Part shown: positions 15,119 through 21,858 of the stretch, in pieces
Layout: every line of letters starts with the position of its first letter
Numbering within the stretch: position 1 is the first letter of the stretch
NCBI GenBank assembly: GCA_964621755.1
Contig: CAZUPI010000042.1
Span: 1-21,858 of the forward strand
Direction of reading: 5' to 3'
Length of the DNA: 21,858 nt
From: UMGS1696 sp964621755
GTDB taxonomy: Bacteria > Bacillota > Clostridia > Oscillospirales > CAG-272
The notes under the pieces: generated by a model
The model's input: only the letters and a program-made list of their open reading frames with translations
Told to the model about the DNA's origin: nothing
Database searches by the model: none
Made by a program: the position numbers and the translations under genes

Positions 15119-15796
15119 ATGATAGATTTTGTAAACGTAAAAAAAACCTACCCAAACGGGACAATGGCGTTAAAAGGCGTCAACCTTCACGTCGATGAAG
15201 GTGAGTTTATCTTTATCGTCGGTCATTCGGGCGCCGGAAAATCTACCCTGATCAAACTCCTGCTGCGCGAGGAGCGGATTAGCTCCGGCAAGTTGACCGT
15301 AGGCGACTACGATCTCGCTACACTGTCTAATTTCAAAGTTCCGTACTACCGTCGTGAGCTTGGCGTGGTCTTCCAGGACTTCCGCCTGTTTCCAAAGAAA
15401 ACCGTCTTCGAAAATGTCGCGTTTGCGATGGAGGTCGTTGGCACCCCACGTAAGAAAATCATCCGCAGAGTGCCGGCAATCCTCAATACGGTAAACCTCG
15501 CCGGAAAGCAGGATTCCTTCCCGAACGAAATTTCCGGCGGTGAGCAGCAGCGCGTCGCCTTGGCCCGCGCACTTGCTAATAATCCCAAGATTATCATCGC
15601 GGACGAGCCTACGGGAAATATCGACCCGAAAATGTCCCTCGAAATTATGAGCCTCCTCGTGAAAATCAACAAACTCGGCAAGACTGTTATCGTCGTGACC
15701 CACGAGAAAAACCTCGTTGACTACTATAAACAGCGCGTCGTAATGCTCAAGGACGGTCTGATAGTCGAGGACCACGTAGGAGGGATGTTCCAGTGA
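15119..15796 (+). CDS. ftsE: Cell-division ABC ATPase FtsE
   Basis: The 225-residue protein is the ATP-binding half of FtsEX, which couples ATP hydrolysis to activation of peptidoglycan hydrolases at the division site. Visible motifs are Walker A GHSGAGKST (residues 35-43), the Q-loop VVFQDFRLFP, signature SGGEQQRVALARAL, Walker B IIIADEPTGNID and the H-loop VVTHEK. Length and the start MIDFVNVKKTYPNG match FtsE. The frame runs upstream to GTG 15080 but family alignment supports ATG 15119, although its ribosome binding site is weak. The stop overlaps the ftsX start, so translation is coupled. No damage seen. Confidence 0.93.
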   Translation: MIDFVNVKKTYPNGTMALKGVNLHVDEGEFIFIVGHSGAGKSTLIKLLLREERISSGKLTVGDYDLATLSNFKVPYYRRELGVVFQDFRLFPKKTVFENVAFAMEVVGTPRKKIIRRVPAILNTVNLAGKQDSFPNEISGGEQQRVALARALANNPKIIIADEPTGNIDPKMSLEIMSLLVKINKLGKTVIVVTHEKNLVDYYKQRVVMLKDGLIVEDHVGGMFQ

Positions 15797-16671
15797 GACG
15801 ATATAATATTTTCTATTTTATTGGCCAGGCCTTCTCCGGACTTTGGCGTAACGGCGTCATGAGCTTTGCGTCCATTGCGGTGCTGATGAGCTGCCTTGTG
15901 GTTATCGGCGGATTTTCACTCATTGTTATGAATATAGACTTAAACCTCGAACAGTTCGGAAACCTTAACCAAATCGTCGTTTTCTGTAATACAGAAGCGA
16001 GTGAAGAGGAGATTGTCGAAATCGGCGAGAAAATCAACAAACTCGACAACATTTCAAGCATCAGGCGTATCACCAAGGCAGAAGGGCTTGCGGAGATGAA
16101 AAAGGAATACGACGTATATGACGATGTTTCCGAGGAGAATAACCCGCTGCCGGACTCGTATGAGATTACCTATATCGACACCGAAAAGGTGCCGGAACTT
16201 GACTATCAGCTGAAACAGATTGAGGGAATTGCAAAGGTGAACAACCGCCTTGACCTGGCGTCCAGTATCGAACGCTTCAAAAGCGGCGTCATGCTCGTCT
16301 TTATCTGGTTCCTTGCCATCCTCGCAGTGGTGAGTATTTTCGTCATCATCAATACGATTAAGCTGTCCGTGTTTGCAAGACGCCATGAAATCAGCATCAT
16401 GCGTTACGTCGGTGCGACGGGCTGGTTCATTACCCTTCCGTTTGTGTTCGAGGGTATCATCATCGGGATATTCGCGTCGACAATTGCATATTTTGTGGAA
16501 TGGTACATATATTCGTACATCGAAACGATGGTTATAAGCGATTTACAAATGATATCGATACTCCAGTTCGCAGACATCAAGGGGTATGTACTTGGGGGCT
16601 TCATCTTGCTTGGCATTGTGGCAGGCGTTATCGGCAGCTCGATTTCATTGAGTAAGTACTTGAAGCAATAA
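15793..16671 (+). CDS. ftsX: Cell-division membrane protein FtsX
   Basis: The 292-residue permease-like partner of FtsE does not transport. It transmits ATPase-driven movement across the membrane to an extracellular hydrolase. Four hydrophobic segments are visible: about residues 20-47 (FASIAVLMSCLVVIGGFSLI), 170-190 (VMLVFIWFLAILAVVSIFVI), 215-240 (FITLPFVFEGIIIGIFASTI) and 262-285 (VLGGFILLGIVAGVIGSSIS). Between the first two lies the extracellular domain that binds the hydrolase. The cytoplasmic ARRHEISIMRYVGAT motif is characteristic of FtsX. Start is GTG 15793, overlapping the ftsE stop, with a strong AGGAGGG site 8 bases upstream inside ftsE. Confidence 0.93.
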   Translation: MRRYNIFYFIGQAFSGLWRNGVMSFASIAVLMSCLVVIGGFSLIVMNIDLNLEQFGNLNQIVVFCNTEASEEEIVEIGEKINKLDNISSIRRITKAEGLAEMKKEYDVYDDVSEENNPLPDSYEITYIDTEKVPELDYQLKQIEGIAKVNNRLDLASSIERFKSGVMLVFIWFLAILAVVSIFVIINTIKLSVFARRHEISIMRYVGATGWFITLPFVFEGIIIGIFASTIAYFVEWYIYSYIETMVISDLQMISILQFADIKGYVLGGFILLGIVAGVIGSSISLSKYLKQ

Positions 16672-16736
16672 GAGAAAGACAAGACCCTGTCGAAAACTTT
16701 TATGCTACGGCAGAGACTTTGAATATAGGTTGGATT

Positions 16737-18041
16737 ATGAACAGAAAATTATTAAAACAGGCAGTGGCAGTGATCACCGCGGGGACACTTCTCTGTATGC
16801 CGATTGGGGCGGATGAAGGAGCGACTGACGCAGCGGTGCAATCCTATGAGGACCAGCTTGAAGCGTATAAGGCGAAACAGCAGCAGGCGCTGAATGAACT
16901 TGCGGATATCCGTTCGAGCCAGTCGGAAGCGTGGATGGAGGTCAGCAAATACGACGAGCTGCTGAAGTACAACAACGAAGTGAAAAAGCTCGCGGAAGGG
17001 GAGCTTGACTCCCTTGCAACAAAAATTACGGACAAGGAGCAGCTGATTGCGGATACCGAAGCGGCTATTGAGCAGCAGGAAGAGGCATTCCTCAACCGGA
17101 TGGTTGCGGTATACATGGAGGATGATACGGACATGTTCGAGCTCCTGTTCGGCTCGACAAGCCTGTCAGACTTTCTCAGCAGAATGGACCGTGTGAACGC
17201 GATTTTTGATTACGACAACGATATCATTGAGAATCTCGAGAACAACCGGGAGCGGCTTGAGGAGGAAAAAATTGCGCTCGACGAGGACCAGGCAAGGCAG
17301 AAAGAGCGTGTCGCCGACTATGAAGAGGTAATTGCGCAGGATCAGCAGATTTATGAAGCCAAGCTTGCGTATATCGATAGTCTTGAGGCAGACGAGAGCA
17401 GTCTCATCGAGGAGTATACGTATTATAAGCAGCTTGAATCTGAGTTGAACACTGAACTTGAGGAACTCCTTGCAGAACTTGCGAGAGAGCAGGAGCGCCA
17501 GCGGCAGGAGGCAGAACGTCTCCGCCAAGAAGAGGAAGAACGCAAGAGACTGGAGGCAGAGCAGAGCCAGACTGTGAGCGATGGTCAAGGCTGGAATGAC
17601 AATAATTATGAGACTTCGTATACGACGACGTATACATATTCCGGCGGCTCATTCTACTGGCCGCTTGAGGATGGCGTATCCTATTACGTTTCTTCTGAAC
17701 AGGGATGGCGTACCTATAACGGCATATCCGAATACCACCTTGGCATCGACCTCGCGTGTGCATGCGGTACAACCGTGCTTGCAGCGGCCTCCGGAACGGT
17801 TCTCAGAAGCGAGTACCATGCAAGTTACGGAAACTATGTCCTCATCGACCATGGCGGCGGAATTTCTACCTTGTATGCGCACATGTCATCCTGCGCCGTG
17901 TCAGCTGGCGACTACGTAGAAGCCGGCCAAACGGTCGGTTGGGTCGGACTTACCGGCAACACCAGCGGCTATCATCTGCACTTCGAGACGCGTGAAAACG
18001 GTTCCACTGTGAATCCGCGTGGATATCTGGTTTTCCCGTAA
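16737..18041 (+). CDS. Coiled-coil M23 peptidoglycan hydrolase, probable FtsEX partner
   Basis: The 434-residue secreted protein has a signal peptide (MNRKLLKQAVAVITAGTLLC, ending near MPIGA), a long coiled coil (about residues 25-270, rich in E, Q, K and R, with a low-complexity REQERQRQEAERLRQEEEER stretch), a polar linker and a C-terminal LytM/M23 domain. The zinc ligands are all present: HLGID, LYAHM and HLHFE. It should therefore be an active endopeptidase, unlike EnvC, whose LytM domain is degenerate. Coiled coil plus hydrolase directly after ftsEX is the PcsB/EnvC arrangement, in which FtsX binds the coiled coil and releases autoinhibition; this partnership is inferred from layout. ATG 16737 is chosen over upstream TTG because AGG (16727-16729) is 7 bases before it and the signal peptide begins properly there. 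Confidence 0.88.
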   Translation: MNRKLLKQAVAVITAGTLLCMPIGADEGATDAAVQSYEDQLEAYKAKQQQALNELADIRSSQSEAWMEVSKYDELLKYNNEVKKLAEGELDSLATKITDKEQLIADTEAAIEQQEEAFLNRMVAVYMEDDTDMFELLFGSTSLSDFLSRMDRVNAIFDYDNDIIENLENNRERLEEEKIALDEDQARQKERVADYEEVIAQDQQIYEAKLAYIDSLEADESSLIEEYTYYKQLESELNTELEELLAELAREQERQRQEAERLRQEEEERKRLEAEQSQTVSDGQGWNDNNYETSYTTTYTYSGGSFYWPLEDGVSYYVSSEQGWRTYNGISEYHLGIDLACACGTTVLAAASGTVLRSEYHASYGNYVLIDHGGGISTLYAHMSSCAVSAGDYVEAGQTVGWVGLTGNTSGYHLHFETRENGSTVNPRGYLVFP

Positions 18042-18068
18042 TAAGAGAAATTTGTACGAATCATTTAG

Positions 18069-18210
18069 GTATGCGCATATGTCGTCCTGCACGGTATCGG
18101 CCGGGGACTACGTGGAAGCGGGTCAGACGATAGGATGGGTCGGGCTCACCGGCACACCTTCGCTGTCACTTCCACTTTGATATCCGCGAAATTATTTGTC
18201 TTTCCCGTAA
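18069..18210 (+). pseudogene. Remnant of a second M23-domain C-terminus
   Basis: About 30 bases after the M23 gene stop the frame reads YAHMSSCTVSAGDYVEAGQT then IGWVGLTG, nearly identical in protein to the same part of the upstream gene (YAHMSSCAVSAGDYVEAGQT, VGWVGLTG) but with many silent base differences. A frameshift follows, after which CHFHFDIREI appears (the HxH motif region). The segment for the following dozen residues is deleted, and the sequence ends TTCCCGTAA, as does the intact gene. This is the tail of a tandem paralogue, diverged and mostly lost. Confidence 0.8.
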
Positions 18211-18358
18211 TATCGTTATACGAGATAAATCTGGGAATACTAAAACGAAAAAGTGTGGTATCATCTAAAAATTATTCTGCAAAACGGATGAAGATCGGGC
18301 TTTGCGGGATATTTCAGAGGACAGGGTCCTCAAGAAAATAATCACAAGGGGAACCATC

Positions 18359-19660
18359 ATGAAAAAAATTTCTATTGGGGCTGCGGCTGCGGTGGTAGCC
18401 CTATGCTGTCTTGCGACCTTTCAAGGATCGTATATCTTCCTGCAAAATAAGTTCGAGGAGAAATACCTGGGGAGTGCGGTCAATACGCTGAACAGCAGCG
18501 GCGTGACGAGCATTTCCGGGAATTCCACGGGCGGCGTTACCGTTTCTCTCGGAAGCGACGACGATTTTATGACCCGTCTCACGAATAAACTCGCGGAAGT
18601 CGACTCTCTCTACCGCAATTATTACATTGGGGAGCTGGATGACGATACCCTTATCGATTCGGCTATCGCCGGATATGTCGCCGGCACTGGGGATGATTAC
18701 GCCGCATACTACACCGCCGAGGGATTTGAAGCGCTGATTGATGACCTGGAAGGCGAAACCGCCGGAATCGGCGTCAATGTCATTTACAATACCGACTACC
18801 ATGTCATTGAGGTGCTAAGTGTCACCGAAGGTTCTCCTGCTCTTGAAGCGGGCGTACAGCCGGGAGACCTCATTGTGACTGTTGGCGAGGAACGCGAGTC
18901 TGTTGTTGAGCTTGGCTATTATCCGTCTATCAACAAGCTCAAGGGTCCGGCGGGGACTACTGCGGTCTTTTCCGTCCTGCGCGGAGAGGGCTACACGGAA
19001 TCAGTCGATTTTACCATAACGCGCGCAGTCATCACCGAACAGACCGTTATGTATCATGTTTATTCTCCTGATACCTCTATCGGTGTGATTAAAATTTCCG
19101 GCTTTGATGCAAAAACACCGACGCAGTTTGTCGAGGCCGTAGAGAATCTGCAGAAGCAGGAGTGCGATAAGCTCATCATTGACCTGCGCTATAATCCGGG
19201 CGGCGAGCTGTCGTCCATTGTCACCACGCTTGACTATATCCTGCCCGAGGGTCCGATTATCCGTATCTTCGACGCAGATGGCAATGAGGTCCAGACATAC
19301 TACTCCGAAGCTACTGAGCTTAATATGCCCATGGCGGTTGTCGTAAACGGCAGTACCGCAAGCGCGGCAGAACTGTTTACGTCCGCTGTCCGCGATTACA
19401 ATAAGGCGCAAATCGTCGGTACCACCACATACGGCAAGGGCTGTATGCAAACGACGATTCCCCTCAGCGACGGCGGCGCGGTATCCGTTACCTACCGTAT
19501 GTATAACCCGCCGTTCTCTGACAACTATCACGGTATAGGCATTGTTCCGGACGTTGAAGTGGAGCTTGATGAAGCGCTCGCAACGAAGAATATCTATAAA
19601 ATCACCGACGAGGAAGACAATCAGCTTGCTGCGGCTGCCGCAACGTTCTATGAACAATAA
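18359..19660 (+). CDS. C-terminal processing protease (S41, PDZ)
   Basis: The 433-residue protein begins with a membrane anchor or signal (ISIGAAAAVVALCCLATFQG, residues 4-23), followed by a low-complexity linker, a helical lead, a PDZ domain (about 125-215: GIGVNVIYN, SPALEAGVQPGDLIVTVGEE) and an S41 catalytic core. In the core, LIIDLRYNPGG is a family hallmark, and the catalytic pair is Ser335 in NGSTASAAELF and Lys360 in YGKG. CtpA/CtpB-type proteases cut extracytoplasmic proteins near the C-terminus; a role in trimming the neighbouring hydrolase is plausible but inferred. ATG 18359 has AAGGGGA at 18346-18352; the upstream TTG/GTG extension lacks a site. It follows the M23 remnant and precedes greA with no terminator seen. 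Confidence 0.9.
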   Translation: MKKISIGAAAAVVALCCLATFQGSYIFLQNKFEEKYLGSAVNTLNSSGVTSISGNSTGGVTVSLGSDDDFMTRLTNKLAEVDSLYRNYYIGELDDDTLIDSAIAGYVAGTGDDYAAYYTAEGFEALIDDLEGETAGIGVNVIYNTDYHVIEVLSVTEGSPALEAGVQPGDLIVTVGEERESVVELGYYPSINKLKGPAGTTAVFSVLRGEGYTESVDFTITRAVITEQTVMYHVYSPDTSIGVIKISGFDAKTPTQFVEAVENLQKQECDKLIIDLRYNPGGELSSIVTTLDYILPEGPIIRIFDADGNEVQTYYSEATELNMPMAVVVNGSTASAAELFTSAVRDYNKAQIVGTTTYGKGCMQTTIPLSDGGAVSVTYRMYNPPFSDNYHGIGIVPDVEVELDEALATKNIYKITDEEDNQLAAAAATFYEQ

Positions 19661-19714
19661 AAATACCGGAGTCGAGACCTATAAAAATAACATTAACATA
19701 AGTGAGGTATCCTA

Positions 19715-20209
19715 ATGGAACACGCTAAGACTACTAAGTATACCAAAGAAGGCTATCAGGCGTTGGTTGATGAGATGAATTATCTCAGAGGTGAGAAAAC
19801 CGAAGAGGTAAAACAGGCGCTGGCACAGGCGCGCTCATACGGCGACCTTTCCGAAAACAGCGAGTATGATGAGGCGAAAAATGAGCAGGCGAAGGTTGCC
19901 GCGAGAATCGCAGAACTGGAAGAGCTTATCACCCACGCCGAGATTATAGATGAAAGCGAACTCAAAGAGGACGTCATCAACTTAGGCTCAACCGTTACGG
20001 CTTATGACTACGATATGGAAGAAGAAGTGGAGTATTCTATCGTCGGTACAAACGAATCTGACCCGATGCGCGGCAGAATCTCTGACAGAAGCCCGATAGG
20101 AAGCGCTATGATTGGCAAAACGGTCGGTGATATTGTCGACGTAACCACTCCCGGCGGCGATATCAAGTTTAAAATTCTCTCCGTGGAGAGAACTAAAAAT
20201 AACGCATAA
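19715..20209 (+). CDS. greA: Transcription elongation factor GreA
   Basis: The 164-residue protein (family about 158-160) rescues backtracked RNA polymerase by inserting its coiled coil into the secondary channel and stimulating cleavage of the transcript. The N-terminal coiled coil spans about residues 12-75 with the tip motif YGDLSENSEYDEAK carrying the acidic pair Asp44/Glu47. The C-terminal FKBP-like domain includes SIVGTNESDPMRGRISDRSP, IGSAMIGKTVGD and the terminal IKFKILSVE. GAGGT lies about 7 bases before the ATG. It is 54 bases from the protease gene and 54 bases from lysS, without hairpins, so probably cotranscribed. Confidence 0.95.
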   Translation: MEHAKTTKYTKEGYQALVDEMNYLRGEKTEEVKQALAQARSYGDLSENSEYDEAKNEQAKVAARIAELEELITHAEIIDESELKEDVINLGSTVTAYDYDMEEEVEYSIVGTNESDPMRGRISDRSPIGSAMIGKTVGDIVDVTTPGGDIKFKILSVERTKNNA

Positions 20210-20263
20210 AAAACGTGCAAAGACCGATAACCAAAATAAAGACAACGAAAGGCAAAAAGATAT

Positions 20264-21781
20264 ATGACTGACAATAACATCAACACAAATCCGGAAGGGA
20301 TAGACAATGAAGCACAGCAGGCGGAGTTGAATGAGGTCCGCAAGATGCGGCGTGAGAAGCTCGCCGCTCTTGTAGAAGCTGGACGCGATCCGTTTGTCAT
20401 TACAAAGTACAACCAGACTCATCACAGCACAGATATCAAGCAAAACTTTGAAGCACTCGAAGGAAAGACCGTTTCCGTAGCGGGCAGAATGATGTCGAAG
20501 AGAATCATGGGAAAGGCATCCTTCTGCCACGTGCAGGATTTAAAGGGGGCTATCCAGTCGTATGTGGCGAGAGACGCTGTAGGTGAGGAAGAATACGCGC
20601 AGTTTAAGAAGCTCGATATCGGCGATATCATCGGTATTGAAGGAACTGTGTTTAAGACAAAAACCGGAGAGATTTCCGTCCATGCAGTAAAGGTGACGCT
20701 GCTCACAAAGAGCCTGCAGGTTCTGCCGGAGAAGTTCCACGGTCTTACCAATACGGACCTCCGTTATCGCCAGCGTTATGTCGACCTCATTGTAAATCCC
20801 GAAGTGCGCGATACTTTCATCAAGCGTTCGAAGATTATCAGCTCCATTCGCAAGTACCTCGACGCGCAGGGCTTTATGGAGGTCGAGACGCCAATGCTCG
20901 TTTCCAATGCCGGCGGTGCGGCTGCAAGACCGTTTGAAACCCATTTCAACGCGCTTGACGAGGACCTCAAGCTGCGCATTTCCCTTGAGCTTTACTTGAA
21001 GCGGCTTATCGTAGGCGGCCTGGAAAAGGTATACGAAATAGGCAGAGTGTTCCGCAACGAGGGGCTTGATACGCGCCACAATCCGGAGTTTACACTCATG
21101 GAGCTCTATCAGGCATATACGGATTACCACGGTATGATGGATTTGACGGAAAACCTCTATCGTCATGTGGCAAACGAAGTTCTGGGTACGACGAAGATTA
21201 CGTATAACGGCGTAGAGATGGACCTCAGCCAACCGTTTGAGAGAATCACCATGGTTGATGCGGTAAAGAAGTATGCGGGAGTGAACTTTAATGAAATCCA
21301 CTCTGACGAGGAAGCAAAGGCGGCCGCGAAGGAGCATCACGTGGAGTATGAGGAGCATCACAAAAAGGGAGACATTCTCAGCCTGTTCTTTGAAGAGTTT
21401 GCCGAGGAGCACCTGATTCAGCCGACGTTTGTCATAGACCATCCGATTGAAATTTCCCCTCTCACCAAGAAGAAGCCGTCCGACCCCGCATATGTGGAGC
21501 GTTTTGAGTTCTTCATGAACGGATGGGAAATGGCGAATGCGTACTCCGAGTTGAACGACCCGATTGACCAGAGAGAGAGATTCCGTGCACAGGAGGAACT
21601 TTTCGCGCAGGGAAACGACGAGGCCAACCATACCGACGAGGATTTCATGAATGCGCTTGAGATTGGTATGCCTCCGACAGGCGGTATTGGGTTCGGGATT
21701 GACCGCATGTGCATGCTGCTGACCGACTCTGCCGCTATCCGCGACGTTTTGCTCTTCCCGGCGATGAAGACAATAGAGTAA
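20264..21781 (+). CDS. lysS: Lysyl-tRNA synthetase, class II
   Basis: The 505-residue enzyme charges tRNA-Lys with lysine at the expense of ATP. After a short polar lead and the helical RREKLAALVEAGRDPF comes the OB-fold anticodon-binding domain (VSVAGRMMSKRIMGKASFCH, VQDLKG, about residues 60-170). The class II core then shows motif 1 (IISSIRKYLDAQGFMEVETP), motif 2 (YEIGRVFRNEGLDTRHNPEF then TLMELYQAY) and motif 3 (GIGFGIDRMCMLLTDSAAIR then DVLLFPAMK). Length is typical (about 495-505). Placement after greA is common in Firmicutes. The ribosome binding site AAAGG is somewhat distant (about 11 bases). No T-box leader is visible in the 54 bases upstream. Confidence 0.95.
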   Translation: MTDNNINTNPEGIDNEAQQAELNEVRKMRREKLAALVEAGRDPFVITKYNQTHHSTDIKQNFEALEGKTVSVAGRMMSKRIMGKASFCHVQDLKGAIQSYVARDAVGEEEYAQFKKLDIGDIIGIEGTVFKTKTGEISVHAVKVTLLTKSLQVLPEKFHGLTNTDLRYRQRYVDLIVNPEVRDTFIKRSKIISSIRKYLDAQGFMEVETPMLVSNAGGAAARPFETHFNALDEDLKLRISLELYLKRLIVGGLEKVYEIGRVFRNEGLDTRHNPEFTLMELYQAYTDYHGMMDLTENLYRHVANEVLGTTKITYNGVEMDLSQPFERITMVDAVKKYAGVNFNEIHSDEEAKAAAKEHHVEYEEHHKKGDILSLFFEEFAEEHLIQPTFVIDHPIEISPLTKKKPSDPAYVERFEFFMNGWEMANAYSELNDPIDQRERFRAQEELFAQGNDEANHTDEDFMNALEIGMPPTGGIGFGIDRMCMLLTDSAAIRDVLLFPAMKTIE

Positions 21782-21858
21782 GAAAACACCGAAAAACGCC
21801 GATAAATCAAGGGTTAATAGTGACAAGTAACTATTTGCCGCAGAGGGCGGCGTGACTG
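21782..21858. other. Downstream of lysS to window end
   Basis: No gene is visible in 77 bases. A short GC hairpin GCCGC/GCGGC occurs near 21837-21851; whether it is a terminator cannot be judged because the window ends. Confidence 0.4.

Noticed and set aside
20210..20263. Possible T-box leader before lysS
   Set aside because: The gap is only 54 bases and no specifier hairpin or T-box sequence is visible.
20540..21826. Minus-strand open frame of 428 codons over lysS
   Set aside because: Antisense shadow; the plus strand is unmistakably lysyl-tRNA synthetase.
1..21858. CRISPR array or rRNA genes
   Set aside because: No regularly spaced repeats and no rRNA-like sequence were seen on either strand.

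Overview
The window reads as a chromosome segment from a low-to-moderate GC Firmicute of the class Clostridia, probably a gut Oscillospirales/Lachnospirales-type bacterium. This is inferred from a serine recombinase of the DUF4368 type, XRE regulators with TPR-like tails, a decayed sugar-utilisation locus, and the order ftsE-ftsX-M23 hydrolase-S41 protease-greA-lysS. I cannot place it to genus.

Left part (1-8071) is a graveyard of accessory DNA. It holds the 3' end of a large serine recombinase (3-359) and an XRE regulator cut at both ends (about 428-751). Next come a radical SAM protein lacking its C-terminal part (748-1416) and a frameshifted, internally deleted ABC exporter whose ATPase half is intact (1401-2686), which together look like a dead peptide-maturation/export locus. 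An IS66 element follows, damaged in tnpC and tnpB and cut off inside tnpA (2792-4260), then an unidentified 3' gene fragment (4263-4454). One apparently intact gene, an XRE/TPR regulator on the minus strand (4516-5652), has its own promoter, an operator-like repeat and a terminator. Beyond it lie an IS21-type istA remnant inserted in a small ORF, hsdM/hsdR scraps, a solute-binding lipoprotein pseudogene and the tail of an HRDC-domain helicase.

Middle part (8144-11791) is a carbohydrate locus on the plus strand: an alpha-L-rhamnosidase-like GH78 gene broken by three small indels, followed 4 bases later by an intact GH31 glycosidase gene. A back-to-back promoter pair (7831-7870) lies between the solute-binding pseudogene and this locus, so an oligosaccharide uptake-and-hydrolysis unit was probably once present.

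Right part (11870-21781) is dense, intact housekeeping DNA, all on the plus strand. It contains an inverted repeat over a promoter with a possible short transcript, then rsmE (16S rRNA U1498 methyltransferase), a four-helix membrane protein ending at a strong terminator, and a CdaR/PucR-type regulator with its own promoter. After that come ftsE-ftsX, a coiled-coil M23 peptidoglycan hydrolase, a C-terminal processing protease (S41), greA and lysS. FtsEX, the coiled-coil M23 protein and the protease form a cell-wall/division module. Between the M23 gene and the protease lies a diverged remnant of a second M23 C-terminus, a sign of an old tandem duplication.

I did not find a convincing new defence or RNA-guided system, CRISPR array, rRNA or tRNA. 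The best leads are the decayed radical SAM/ABC locus, the operator-like palindrome with a candidate short transcript at 11871-12004, and the M23 tail duplication.
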